Source: Synaphobranchus kaupii (Eukaryota > Chordata > Actinopteri > Anguilliformes > Synaphobranchidae). From it: DNA of 64,000 bases. The position numbers and the translations under genes were made by a program. Of this stretch, positions 11,642 through 23,676 are shown in pieces. The stretch is taken from NCBI GenBank assembly GCA_029718625.1, contig CM056376.1, forward strand, positions 95,621,705-95,685,704, written 5' to 3'. The notes under the pieces were generated by a model. That model made no database searches. It saw nothing but the letters and a program-made list of their open reading frames with translations, and had not been told where the DNA came from. Position 1 is the first letter of the stretch, and every line of letters begins with the position of its first letter.

Positions 11642-12566
11642 AATGTCTCATTTACGACTTACCCATGATGTTGTTGATTGATGGAGAACATTTTCAGCTG
11701 ATTCCATGCTGTCCTTCTTCTGGACCTACACACGTTGCTAATACTAGCGCAACTCTATGGTAACCGGTAGCATCCACTACCAAACGGACTTAAACACTCC
11801 ACAGTGCACCCAAAGCAAATAAAATATGACGACAGTCTATCTGGGTTAATTTGAGTGTTTATACCATAATTTTTGAAGTCAAACTTTCGTTGAATCCTTT
11901 ACTTTGTGCTGACCTATATTCTCTGACCTATATTCGGAACATGGTCACGTGGAAGTCCTAGTTATGTCACAGTGCAATCACGTGAGGAGGCCTATTCGAA
12001 TTTTCGCCTCAAATTAAATCTCATCTCCGCTAAACACAATCTCTGACTTATGGTGGTTTGCTCGCAAGGGGCATACAGCTCGGTAGCTGTAGTTATAAGT
12101 TAGCTAACAGTTATGAAGTTCGCATGCCAGTTATCTTGTGCATAATAATGAAATGGTTTTCAAAGGCTTTACGTGTATAGTGTTAATATTTCTAAGGACA
12201 GACTTCACAATCACATCTCAAGATGTGTTATATTACTAGTAACCTAACGTTACCCCAGTGAACATGTTGAAAAGTCGATGAAATGCCGTCTCGTGTCGTG
12301 AAAAACTGCCCAGATAGCAAGAGGCTAGCGGGTCAGCGGTGAGTTGACTGAAGTAACGTTCACTGAGGCACTCTACTAACATTGCCCCACTGACGCTGGA
12401 TGAAAAACGACTAGTGTAACGTTAGTCCTAGGATGTAGCCAGGCTATATCCAGGTAAAACTATAGCTAAATTAGGGATAAATTGAATTAAATTTACATGT
12501 CTGTCAACCTAGATTTACACCCCTCTCGACGATGCATATGACGGCTTATCATGATATAGGTAGCTT
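11642..12566. other. Intergenic repeat-derived sequence, no gene
   Basis: Probably the continuation of the TTAA-type repeat that begins at 7951. No coding signal was seen. Confidence 0.4.
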
Positions 12567-13138
12567 ATTGGCTAATAAGCATGCTTTGTTCACAGCTTTG
12601 AACAACATAACGGCAACATTAACCAAATAGTTTGTTAATAACGCTAGTTAACAAGATGGCTATTAAACATTTTTAGTATATCACGGCTCATTTATTTGAA
12701 TTCGCAGTTGTGGTAACGTTAAGATGTGAGGTGATATAAGGTAATGTTAGCCTACAAAGCCTTCAAGCTAACATAGACACAAGTTCACCATAGTTCATTC
12801 TATCAGTCCAAGATGGACATTCCGGGGAGTATATACTTGCAAAATAGGCTAACATACAATTTTCACAGTGTCCATTTCCAGCACGATTTCTCATAATTTA
12901 GGCTACACGTCGCATTAGTTAGCCGCGTAAGGCTGGTTCATGGAAAGCTTGAGAGAGTGGTCGGGACTCGGGATCTACCCGTGTAGCTATTGCCGATACC
13001 ACAGTTTATTTAAGCAAAATAAACAAGTGGACACAATAATCATTATTTAATTATGTGAATGTAATAATACACATAATGTATCTATGTATTTATTGTTTTG
13101 GTTTTCACATAACATCGATTGTTCTCACGACACCCACT
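12567..13138 (+). repeat. Tandem duplication, copy 1 (uninterrupted)
   Basis: It matches 13986-15944 once the LTR at 14260-15627 is removed. Shared landmarks are GGCTAATAAGC, CACCATAGTTCATTCTATC, ACATTCCGGGGAG and TTGTTCTCACGACACCCACT. It gives the pre-insertion sequence for the LTR site in copy 2. Confidence 0.8.
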
Positions 13139-13985
13139 AGGTGTGGGTCTGGGGTGGGCACTGGACTGGAAAGAAATTAGTTTTAATATGGGAAAGGTTG
13201 GTGGATCAAACATGTCATTACATTAGCCGTTTATATGTTTCACCTTCAATCCATGGCGCGCAGAAATAGCCTATATTTTGTCTAACTGCATGACACGGTA
13301 CGTATATATAATGTCCGGGTAAAGCCAGGATGTCTGGTCAGCCGATCTGATATTGGAAGGTTAGCATAAATAACGTTATGTCCATTGGATTGCAGTTAGT
13401 TTTAACCATAAACTGTAACGTTAGAAAAAATGTCATAACTGTTCAATTAAAACGGCTTGCCATGAGCTATCGTTAGCTTATAGTAGCGCCCACATTTTTT
13501 TTAAAACAACCCAAAAAAACGCAAAATGAGACATAAGAAAGAACCAGGCTAAATCACGTATGTAGGCCTATATAAGCAGTCTTGGCAGCTCTGGATTTTG
13601 CTTTGCTCCACACGGGAGGACGGCAGGCTCGAAAATCTGTTCAGTAGTGGTGAGTGATGTTTATAGAATGCGACCGATTGCTGTAGTAATGTAGTTCACT
13701 TTAGCATGACGTTATATTTAATTTATATAAATTTTGTGTGTGGTTCAAAAATCGCAAAAAGTGTGTTTTTTTGTGGGGATTATCTTGATTAACAAAACGT
13801 GAAAATATATTAACCACAGACCTTATATTCGGCACAAATCTGAAAACCCCATGATAAGACTCCAATGGAAATCTGGCGAGGGAACCCATACCCAGAAAAA
13901 CCTCTGAATTGGCCTACAAAAATACATCATGACTGTAGCAGTCTATGGTCATTAGAGGTTTCTGCTTTCTGGGGGGGCTAATATG
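13139..13985. other. Spacer between the duplicated blocks
   Basis: No gene recognised. A TATATAAG box at about 13569 is followed about 85 bp later by a GTGAGT donor-like site, a pattern that could mark a promoter and first exon. Nothing downstream supports a transcript. Confidence 0.3.
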
Positions 13986-15944
13986 TTGGCTAATAAGCCT
14001 GCTTTGTTGAAGACAGCTTCGAACAACATAACGACGAGTAGTTAACGCTAACCAAACAGCTTGTTAATAATGTAGTTAGCTAACGAGATATTAAACATTT
14101 TTAGTAACGTTAACTATTCGCGGCTCATTTATATTAATTTGTAGTACCGTTAGTCTGTGAGGCGATTTTAACAAGATAGCCGCTACTTAACGTTAGCCTT
14201 CGACATTAGTCTGTCTAACACAACGTTACATTGCAAAAATCACCATAGTTCATTCTATCTGTCATGGTTTTTGATGAGTTCTTCCCTTGCGGTCATTTTC
14301 CTCAGAAGCCACGTGAGGGCGCTGCCCTTTTAGTGGATGTTTGCTCCGCCCCGTCTTTATCGCAGAGCTTCTCTCAGCATCCACACCTGTGCGTGGTTAC
14401 CTCGGAGCTATTTAAGCCCACGTTTCCTTTGTTCTGGGCTTCTGTTTTGTGTTTTGTGTTTGGTATTAGTTTTGCCTTTGCCTTAGCCGGTATGGTTAGG
14501 TCTAGGCTCTGCAGGAGATCTCTTTGCTCCTATGGGTTTTATTGGAGTAATGCGACACTTGCCTTTGTGCATGTAGCTATTATGACTCTTCTTCCTTGGC
14601 TCTTTTCTGTCGCCGCTTCCTGGTATTTCCTTTCTTTCTTTTCCTAGACCTGTTTCTGTCTCTCGATTCTCTCTCTGTCTGCTTTCTTCCTTGAAAGCGA
14701 GAGGAGTCTTGGTTTGTTTGTGGTTATATTTATATAGTCATTTCTTACTGAGAGGCAGGGCGTGTATTTACTAGGCTTGCGTTAGTCATTGAGCCGGCAA
14801 ATGTCCAGAACAGCTGTTCTGTTCGTCCTTTCGGTACCTGTCTCTTACAGGGAGACCAGGCAATTTTTGTTCGGAACTGTAGTTCTGTTCGCCCTTCGGG
14901 TACGTCTCTCCTCACAGGGAGACTGGGCGATTTTGTTCAGAACAATAGTTCTGTTCGCCTAATGGTACGTCTCTCCTTACAGGGAGACCGGGCGATTTCG
15001 TTAACATGTTTGCGTGTGACTGTGAGCCTATGAAAGTAGCCTTGGAATGTTAGATCACTGTTCCTTTCGCCTTCTCGTATCCTCCCCCTTATTGAGATGT
15101 AGGGCCTTTATTTTTCGCATGTCTTGTCTTTGGCACACTGCCGGTAGAGGTTAGGACACGAAGACTGCTTCCCTCTTTTTCCTGCAGCAAGCAGTGCGCT
15201 CCGTTTAGAGCTAGGGAGTTATTTTTCGCTTGTCGCGTTCTCCCTTTGCTTAGCTCTAATTTATGTTCCTTTGTTTGTGTTACCTCTGAGGCAGCTCCTT
15301 CTCTCATTTCACGTTAGCATCTCGTTGTTCACTGTTTTGTATACTATTTTGGGTATTCAGTGTTGTTAGCTCATTGTGTTTACCGAGCTCGAGATTCTTT
15401 GCTCTCGTGTGACGTTCGCCCGGTTATACGGGTCGATTTCAGTTACGCACCTTTTTCCTAGTTCCCTTAGTATTTCCCTCCAGTCGAGAGTGGGAGCTAG
15501 GTTATTTGAGTTGTCGTTTATATTCCCTCAAATACGGGGTCTCTCCGTCTCAGTGGCTATTAGAGCTTTTTCGAATCCCTTCGCTGCGTGTGGTCCCTTC
15601 GAACCTCACACGTCACGCCCCCTTACACTATCAGTCTAACATCAACATTCCGGGGAGGCTATAGGCTACCTGTAAAATAGGCGACGGTTATCACTGTGGT
15701 CATTTCCATCACGATTTCTCATTATTCAGGCAACACTTCACGCTATTATTAGCCGGGCAAAGACCGCTGGTTCACAGAAAGCTTGAAAAAGCGGTTGGGA
15801 TCACCGACTGCAATACCACAGACGGTAAATAAACAAGCAGGTGCAATAATCATTATTTAAGTATGTGACATATTCAATAAAATATAGCAATGTATTTATT
15901 GATTTGATTTTCACATAACATCAATTGTTCTCACGACACCCACT
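13986..15944 (+). repeat. Tandem duplication, copy 2 (interrupted by a solo LTR)
   Basis: Paralogue of 12567-13138. Divergence between the copies is substantial (many substitutions and small indels), so the duplication is old compared with the LTR insertion in it. Confidence 0.8.
14260..15627 (+). mobile_element. Solo LTR, 1,368 bp
   Basis: It begins TGTCATGG and ends CCCCTTACA, flanked by the 5-bp duplication CTATC at 14255-14259 and 15628-15632. The paralogous copy at about 12800 has a single CTATC and no insertion, which confirms the ends. Three tandem units of about 64 bp lie at 14806-15002, each with TTCTGTTCG and CAGGGAGAC. The 127-aa open frame near its 5' end has no recognisable domain and is not treated as a gene. 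Confidence 0.9.
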
Positions 15945-16130
15945 CCGCAGTTGTTCTAGAGTTACAGCGGCAGCCATTACTCTCTGCAAAAGGGACTAAA
16001 TGACCACCTTCATGTGACATGTCACATTGGCCAATCAGAGAAAGAACTTTGGGCCGTGGAAAATGCGCCGTTTTGAGAAGGCAGTTGCCTTGAGGGATTG
16101 TGTGATTAGCACTTATTTATATGTCTTTAA

Positions 16131-17253
16131 AGGATAAGTTTGCTATTTTGGACCTTGGACCCTATTTGCGGTCTGTCTTCCATGAACCTGACACATTGAG
16201 TCCATATTTTCGCTGATCGGTCCAGTATTGAGCTCGCTACAGATTTCCTGTAGGCTCTCACTGGGCTACAATAGAAGTCAATGGGGCAATTATAAATGTT
16301 ATGGAAAAACAACGATAAATGTGCTTTTATAGCTCAGTGTGTATTCTTACGGTCTCAGTATGCTCTATTGTGAAATGTAGGCTATTGCAAACGCAAACCG
16401 AACGTTGAAACAACAGTTCCATTTGAAACAGAACTATTTCTCCGACTGCACTACCTCGCACTGTAAACGTCCGCAGTCTAGCTAAGTTGTAGAGAGGGGC
16501 GGGCCGCTTGAAAAGCAGTTGATCACAAATCCTGACCTCCCGTTGGAGTTTACTAGCTAGTAGCCTACAGCAGAACTATTTGTAACGCAGTGTTTGTAAT
16601 CATCATTTGTAATAATTTACATTACCTGCGCAACTTCAGCCTCTCTCTCTTCTCTTGCTCTCTTATCATCCATCTCTTGTAGTTCCGTGTCCGTGTATTC
16701 TGGCTCAAATCTGTAGCCAGTAACGTCCAAAGTCAAAATCGAATTCTTCGTCTTCGTAATCATTATAGTAATCCATCATCCAAGTTTTTTTGTGCAAATT
16801 GTAGCCTACGTTGCTGCAGGTAAACAAACGCAGACTGCTCACCTAGATAGTTTCGTAAACGGCCGGCACACCTTCCCGCTCCCCCACCCCCGACACATAG
16901 TACTCCGCGGGAGCAGCGAAAACAAGCAACAGAGAAATGCTTACGTCCAAGCCATGCCAAGCACGTAAAAATGTTCGGATTGAGATACATTTCACAGGAG
17001 AGCATACTGAGACCGGTAACAATACACCCTGAGCTTCCCGTCTCATTTATCGTACATGAAAGCACATTTATCGTTGTTTTTCCATAACATTTAGAATTGC
17101 CCCGTTGACTTCTATTGTAGCCCAGTGAGAGCCTACAGGAAATCTGTAGCGAGCTCAATACTGGACCGATCAGCGAAAATATGGTCTCAATGTGTCAGGT
17201 TCATGGAAGACAGACCAAATAGGGTCCAAGGTCCAAAATAGCGAACTTATCCT
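16131..17253 (-). mobile_element. TTAA-flanked DNA element, copy A
   Basis: It is flanked by TTAA at 16127-16130 and 17254-17257. The terminal inverted repeats are about 190 bp, beginning AGGATAAGTTYGCTATTTTG. The TTAA target suggests the Kolobok or piggyBac type; no transposase is present. It shares ends and interior with 54201-55167, in opposite orientation. Confidence 0.85.
16626..16779 (-). pseudogene. Acidic first-exon-like ORF in TTAA element, frameshifted copy
   Basis: On the minus strand the sequence starts ATGATGGATTACTATAATG and ends at a CAG/GTAATG donor, as in the intact copy at 54665-54817. This copy has one extra base near 16726 (GACTTTGGACG against GACTTTGACG), which shifts the frame in the middle, so its length is 154 instead of 153 nt. 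It is a damaged version of the same exon. Confidence 0.6.
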
Positions 17254-17257
17254 TTAA

Positions 17258-19217
17258 TGTGATGGTAGCCTATTTGCGACCGCAATATATAGAGTTATAA
17301 GTCATATGGGACTCTTACCTGGTATGGGTTATTACTACTCCCACTTGCACAAAATGAAACTCAGGCCCTGTACATACATCACACGGAGACAGCACTTTCA
17401 GGTTCTCGAGCATGTGAAGCATGCCTTTGTCGCTCCATCAGCAGGAGGTGGAGAGAGCTGAGCGGTTTCCGGAGCGATGGAACGTTATTCCGTTATCAAC
17501 CTTGCCCTTGAAAAGAGACTAAAGGCAGCACGTGCTGATGGCTGGACCCCAAAACAGGCGCTCTTACTCAGAGCTGGTGTCAGACTTCTTTATCAGGCCC
17601 AGCAAGAAACCGGAGTAACGCGGAAAAGTATACTGTCGTCTTCAATCACACTCTGTCCCTTTCCTGACAGCGCAAACCTGCTTCTTTACCATTTATATCT
17701 TTTGAAAATGTAAGAGGGTCTTTAAGGAGCATCTTGTTTCTATGAGGCACAAGATTAATATGACAGGTGGGAGAATGGGGCTGTGCTGCTGGGATCTTTG
17801 TATTGTTTTAGATTTTTCTGCAGGCCAGAGAGAAAAAATGATGTAAAATTACATATACCAGGATGGCACAGTGGTTTGAACCATTCCTGTTTGGAGTTTT
17901 ACACACCCTACCTACGTACTGTAGGGCTTCCAGAAAACCGCTTGACTACCTCGGTTAATTGAGCATCTCTAATTTGCCCCCACATGTGTTCACATCTGGT
18001 GCCATGCTATAGACTGGTGCCCTTTCTGGGGTGCCCTTTCTTTGTCCCATTGCCTCTGTATCACAGAGATCCTTAACAAGATAATGTTTATGCTGTATTT
18101 ATCACTTTCGGTATTGAAATGCGTATCCTAATTTTCCCAGCCATGGGACTTGACTGTGCTTGGTGAATCTCATTTTGATGTGACACCTAGCCCCCAACAG
18201 GCCATGACAAGCACAAGACGACTGAGAAAGGACTGGAGGCCAGGTGAAAACAGAGGCCATGGCTGTGCGCCTGAGCAGCAGTGTTTTTTTAATTAATTTT
18301 TAAGTGAGTCAAGCACAAAGGAACCACGGCGGGGGCGATGACGTGGGAGCGGCATTGAGCAGTGCAGTCACGCTGCTTAGCCTCCCTCTCCTAAGAGAGC
18401 GCTATTCAACAAGCTCACAGAGCACAATCACTGCCAGAGAGGCACAAGGGGGGAAGAATGGGGGAGAGACTAACCTGACTTATATGATGGGTAATGAAGG
18501 GAAGAGAGTCTGCACTCAGTTTTTTTAAGGGGCTCACTGGAACTGATGTCAGGGCTCCTTCCTCACACCAAGAGTTTAAGTGACAAGGGATATTTGTGAG
18601 TCACATTTAATCTGTTTTAGATTATACAAAAATAGTTTCAAATCCAGCATTACTTTGTGAATAGTACTCAGTATACTATTATTATAGGATTTGTTTTATT
18701 TCATAAAATGTATCAAAATAAGTTATCTATATTTTGGTAGGCTATATACTGCACACTCTGATGCTAAGTAATATTGAAATATTCAGCCAACTAATGTAAA
18801 AGAAGCATTAACAGCATCACTGTTTAATTAGGATTAAATTGGCATGTATTTATGAGCAAGATATAATTAGCACGTTAGGTACAGAAGCTAGCAGTCATTA
18901 GCTGGCTACAGTCCTTTCTTTAGTCAAACATGTTACTGTGGACATCCTGGCTTTCTGTCTTGACCACATTTCCATTTAGATTCAATCATATTATCATATT
19001 TAAAAATGTAGATTCAATCATAGTTGAGAATTAAGTTGCCTTCCATTTTAGAAGTGAAATTTGTTTTAATATTGAGACTCATTGTCACTACTTTAAAAAA
19101 AAAAGTTTAACCTGTTAGACTATGTATACGTTGTGCACATATCCTCAATTACATTACACACCTTTGAAACAGTTTTTTATACTGCACTACATTTTTACTA
19201 TCCACCACTGTTTTTTA
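17258..19217. other. Intergenic; one degraded interspersed repeat and one unproven exon
   Basis: A degraded member of a common fish interspersed repeat lies at about 17865-18075 (GGATGGCACAGTGG ... TAATTTGCCCCCACATGTG), the same type as the one near 48240. Apart from the candidate at 17477, nothing coding was recognised. Confidence 0.4.
17477..17713 (+). CDS. Unrecognised 78-aa ORF, possibly a first exon
   Basis: Begins MERYSVINLALEKRLKAARA and is rich in Ala, Lys, Arg and Leu for the first ~47 residues, a predicted amphipathic helical composition. It then turns into low-complexity Ser/Leu sequence that looks like intron read-through. Possible donor sites follow (GGA/GTAACG at about 17611 and AAA/GTATAC at about 17626), so the coding part, if real, would be about 45-50 residues. 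No family is recognised and no second exon was found. It could equally be a chance open frame. Confidence 0.2.
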   Translation: MERYSVINLALEKRLKAARADGWTPKQALLLRAGVRLLYQAQQETGVTRKSILSSSITLCPFPDSANLLLYHLYLLKM

Positions 19218-19760
19218 CACTGCCCGGCCAAAAAAAAAGTCGCACACTGTGATATTTTGTTGGACCGCCTTTAGCTTTGATTATGGCGCGCATTCGTCGT
19301 GGCATTGTTTCGACAACCTTATGCAACGTCACAACATTTATTTCCGTCCAGACTTGCATTAATTTTTGGCCGAGATCTTGTATTGACGACGGGAGAGTCG
19401 AACCACTCCGTGAAGTCTTCTCCAGCACATCCCAAAGACTTTCAATGGGGTTAAGGTCAGGACTCTGGTGGCCAATTCATGTGTGAAAATGATTCCTCAT
19501 GCTCCCTGAACCACTCTTTCACAATTTGAGCCCGATGAATCTTGGCATTGTCGTCCTGGAATATGCCCATTGATGGGATAACCTGGTCATTCAGTACATT
19601 CAGGTACTCAGCTGACTTAATTTTATTGCTGCATAACGTTGCTGAGCCTAGACCTGACCAATTGAAGCAACCCCAGATCATAACACTGCCTCCAGAGGCT
19701 TGTACAGTGGGCACTATGCATGACTGGTGCAACTGCAACTTTTTTTTTGGCCAGGCAGTG
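19218..19760 (-). mobile_element. Deleted Tc1/mariner element with transposase remnants
   Basis: TA-flanked (19216-19217 and 19761-19762), 543 bp. The inverted ends are CACTGCCCGGCCAAAAAA and its counterpart ending GGCCAGGCAGTG. The minus strand retains pieces of a Tc1 transposase: [16 protein letters not shown], then [20 protein letters not shown] with the second catalytic Asp, then HMNWPPES. The frame breaks before the catalytic Glu. The DNA-binding half is gone, so the copy is non-autonomous. Confidence 0.9.
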
Positions 19761-20813
19761 TATATGAATGGTCTGGACTAATATCCTTAAATCTGCATAA
19801 ACCATCCAATGTTCTTACCTCAGTCAACTTCCTATTACCTCTGATGAATAGGAATTCCTGGTAGTAGCACTTTCACTTCAGTGGCATGGTACTTCTTAAA
19901 GTTGCCTGCCACTCTGCACTGTACAACTAGAACAAGCTCCAAAAAGACTGTTGCTTGTTAAACATATAATTCATGACACCGCGACTGACGTGTGCTTCTG
20001 TTTTTAATCCCTATACAACTGTATAATCCTTATTCCTATGTTATTGTTATTTTGATTGTTGACTGTCTTTATCTTTATCTGCAACTGTCACGTCCCCCCA
20101 TTTTGATCTTAATAGGGTTTTCCTGGTAAAATAAAAGGTAAATATATATGGCATTATCCATTGGTAAGAAACACAAGCCCTTATATTGTTGCAAATTATT
20201 TTGTTAATTTGAAAAAAGATAGCAATAGTTTGTATATTAGCAAAAAGCAGCTATTTCTTGAAGCGCATTGTGATTGAGAATTGATTGAGATTAGTACACT
20301 CAATAATGTGAAGTTATATCATTTCTTAATATCCATGTGGAATGACATGTAAATTTCCTGAAATGGGTGAGAATTATTTATATGCAAGTCACGCTGTCCT
20401 TAATGATTAAAAAATCCAAAATAACAACATTACCTGCAGTACTACACTGAAACAGAAGCAACATCTTTTTTTCCAGAAGCAACATCTTTGTGCTGAAATT
20501 ATCCAAACACAGAATAACGTAGTAGACTACATAATTACAAAAACAAGTTACATCTGACCACGTTCATTCAGTCTGCTGAATACACAGTTTGCAGATAATA
20601 AATTGCATTACCTCTGCACCTATTGTGGTGCCATGGCTTGGCCACAGCAACTTTTAGCTGCTTCTTGGTAGCACTTGCAATCTATAGAGGGGAAATAACC
20701 AGTCAGTGACAATATCTCACTCTGCAAATACAAAGTGCCAATTGCAGACTTCCCAAGAGACTCAATCCTTTGCTGTCCCTGGACTCCATCTGTCACCTCA
20801 TGACTGATGCTGA

Positions 20814-20865
20814 AAGAGAGAGAGAGAGACAGAGAAAGAAAGACAAAGAGAGAGAGAGAGGGAGC
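20814..20865. repeat. (AG)n microsatellite, imperfect
   Basis: GAGAGAGA runs interrupted by AAAGAAAGACAAAG. Confidence 0.85.
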
Positions 20866-20969
20866 TCAGAGGGGATTACACCCTTCAAGAACAATTATTT
20901 TCTTTATATCTTTATAGCACATGGTCAATGAAGACAGACATTGGATCCCAGTGCATCAGATTCACCAGT

Positions 20970-21012
20970 ATGTGTGTGTGTGTGTGTGTGTGTGCGTGTG
21001 TGTGCGCGTGCG
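20970..21012. repeat. (TG)n microsatellite
   Basis: About 20 TG units, with CG variants at the right end. Confidence 0.9.
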
Positions 21013-23057
21013 TGCGGATTGCCACCATTTGCACATGCATGTGTGTACCTTGCACCTTGTTGGCACTGCAAACCCATCCATCAGAGCTCTAATGCACAAC
21101 AAGGGCCAATCCGTTTCAGGATTTTGTAACAACTTCTGCCCTTAATTATTTAATTAGCTCAATCATATCTTCATCTTACATTTGCATACGCACCAGCTAC
21201 AGCCGCAAAAGGCAAGTTTATCCTAAAGATTTTACTGTGCTCAAGTACAGGAGTGAACCAGCGTTGTTTATCTGAGCTGTTAATTGGTTAGAACGAAAAC
21301 CAGCACGCAGATCTAACGTCCAGTACCGGAGTTCTGCACCTGTGCTTTATTGTTTTTACATGCTGTGCTGTTGTCCGAACAATGAAGAGAGCAAATCAGA
21401 CAGATTTTGTGTCATGGAGTCAATCAGCAGTGTTAAGTGATCACCAAAGTTATATTTTCCCAGTGCTAACATTTAATTTTAAGTCAAATCTGAGGATAAA
21501 TGTTGATTGAATCCAGCCCTTCATGTTATCATTTCCACTCAGCCAGTGACGATGCTTTCATCATGCAAATGAACTACAATTGTATCTGGAGAACCGGCTA
21601 ATTGTCAGTATGAACACAAGATGTTTATTTTGATATTATAAAAATTTGGAGGACTTCCTTTTAGCATCTACAAATTGCTCAGGTGTGATATTGACTGTTT
21701 GCCTGTGGTGTAGACTCCACTATGTTATACAGTTCAGTCTGCCTTTCTCCTTGGTGGCAAAGCCTTGCCAATCACCATTGATCATGTGCCATGGTCAGAG
21801 AGTGCAGTAAAGGTGATTAAGTGTCCAAAACAAACCTCTGACTGGATTTCAAAAGCAGAGCCTAAATTAATCTACTATTTATGATCACTGTCCATGACAG
21901 CAAGCTTGGCCTGAGAGTTTTCTTACTTAAATTTTAGTTCCTAGGAAGCATCCATCACATCAAATATTAATCTCACACTATTTTTTATATGTTTAAATCT
22001 GTTTTCTTTCCTGATATAATTTCAATATTACAGAAAAATAAACACTTATAAAGATCATCACCTAGCAAAGATCCATCCTTCACAAGCCTGCGCTGTCTCT
22101 CTCAGCTGGAGAAAGAGTGGAGTGAAATAGCCGGAAGCAGAAGGTCTGTCTTCCCTCGTCCCCAATAGTGGCAGGCCTCAGAATTGATGTTCCTTCTTTA
22201 AACGCTATTAGTTCAATGGTTGAGGCTGCAGACCCAATAACTCTCAGCTCTCTGTGATCCTTGGAGGACCTAACAAAATGAGCTGGCTCCCTTCCAGAGC
22301 AGCAAGGGCGTGACAAAGCCAGAACTCTGAGCGCTTGGCCACTCGTGATGAGGATTTGGCCCCCAGCGAACCTCCTGCCTGGCAGTCCTGGCTAGCATCT
22401 CCTGTCTTTGGAGTAATCAAGACACACTTGGCCCTCAGAGCCTATATAAAGCAGCTTTGGAGGGAATATTTTTAACTTTATCTTTCCTCTATTTAGCAAA
22501 AAAAGAACTCCTACAGAGATCATCGCCCCAGCAAAGCAAGAAAAAAGATATGTGGATGGTTAAAGAGATTTAATGGATGCATCTGATTTGTTTTGTTATG
22601 GAAACCTTAATCCATATGTGAAAAAAACTAGAATGAAAACATCCTCTTTTTAGATTATACTCACTGTGTTATTTGTTAACTTCTTTATTTATGTTGTAGA
22701 CTATATTATATATTTTAAAGGTACAGATATGTCAGATTTCTACAAAAAAATATTTTAGCTTTTAAAAACCGCAGAAGTGCATAATGGCCAATGAGAGAGA
22801 CCCAGTTCCATTCCCCCTTTGTGTACCTCTTACTTTTCTCCACAATCCTACTGTTCAAACTGCCAGACAACATCATCCCACCACACTGCACTGGACCATC
22901 CTTCTGGGAATACTGCCTCTCACCCACCTGCTCTGACATGGTTTACGTTTGATATTCCACAGCTAGTTCCTTACTAGGGGAGTCCTTATGTGCTCTGACA
23001 TGTTTTTAACATTTTGCACACTTCTATTAATATAAATAGCTGTTTCTCTCCTTTCCA

Positions 23058-23316
23058 CCCACAGGTATACATATTGTCTCATGCAATATGTCAAGTTGGA
23101 AGATCATTCGACATCTCAAACTTGGCAAAAACAGAGTTACTGTACCGACCAGCAACATCCTTCCCCCTCAAGGATCTCTCGATTACCCTTGAAAACAAAA
23201 TGGTCTTCACATCTCAGACTTGTTACTACTATAACTCTCCTCGCTGGTCTCCCTACATGTGCCGTAAGACTGCTCCAGAGTATTCAGAATGCTGCTGCAT
23301 GTCTTAGCCTGTCTAC
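23058..23316 (+). mobile_element. L2-type LINE reverse transcriptase fragment
   Basis: Two frames carry consecutive pieces of an L2 reverse transcriptase: NLAKTELLYRPATSFPLKD, then LLAGLPTCAVRLLQSIQNAA. The intervening catalytic-side segment is missing and the frame changes, so this is a dead fragment. It belongs to the same LINE class as 28-893. Confidence 0.75.
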
Positions 23317-23382
23317 TGTAAAATAAAATCAGTCAAAATTTGCACATGGCATACCTCTTCTTGTCTACCACTGGCTAAATGA

Positions 23383-23605
23383 AATAAAATCAATATTTAT
23401 TTATATAGCGCATTTCACAACTAATTGTCACAATGCACTTCACAGAAAAACCCAGCCTAAACCCCCCACAAGAGCAAGCCAAAGGCAACAGTGGCAAGGA
23501 AAAACTCCCTGGTGTAACTAGGAAGAAACCTTGGGAGGAACCAGACTCAAGGGGGGAATCCATCCTCCTCTGGTCGGCTCAGGATCTAGGGCTTAAAGAC
23601 CAGCA
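23383..23605 (-). repeat. Common fish interspersed repeat (LINE/SINE-tail type)
   Basis: Begins with a reverse-oriented tail TATTTATATAGCGCATTTC and continues with GGCAAGGAAAAACTCCCTGG and GAGGAACCAGACTCAAGG, sequences found many times in teleost genomes. The family name is uncertain. Confidence 0.6.
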
Positions 23606-23676
23606 TGGTCAAAACAGCCAATGTCCATGATAATAGAATTTGCAGCAGCTAGATGACAGTCCAGATGTGGCGGCAG

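Larger units (their letters stand above)
19763..23057. other. Non-coding stretch, mostly single-copy in this window
   Basis: No exon recognised. It holds an (AG)n tract at about 20814-20865 and a (TG)n tract at about 20970-21012. Several low-divergence-looking AT-rich blocks around 21150-21900 could be regulatory, but this cannot be judged without alignment to other fishes. Confidence 0.4.

Noticed and set aside
14264..14647. 127-aa open frame with hydrophobic segments
   Set aside because: It lies within a solo LTR just after its 5' end. It has no family similarity and T-rich codons explain the hydrophobic look.
16763..17158. 131-aa open frame in TTAA element A, with a 98-aa partner in copy B (54379-54675)
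   Set aside because: The shared frame follows from shared DNA. It crosses the inverted repeat, has no domain, and an alternative frame over the same bases is equally open.
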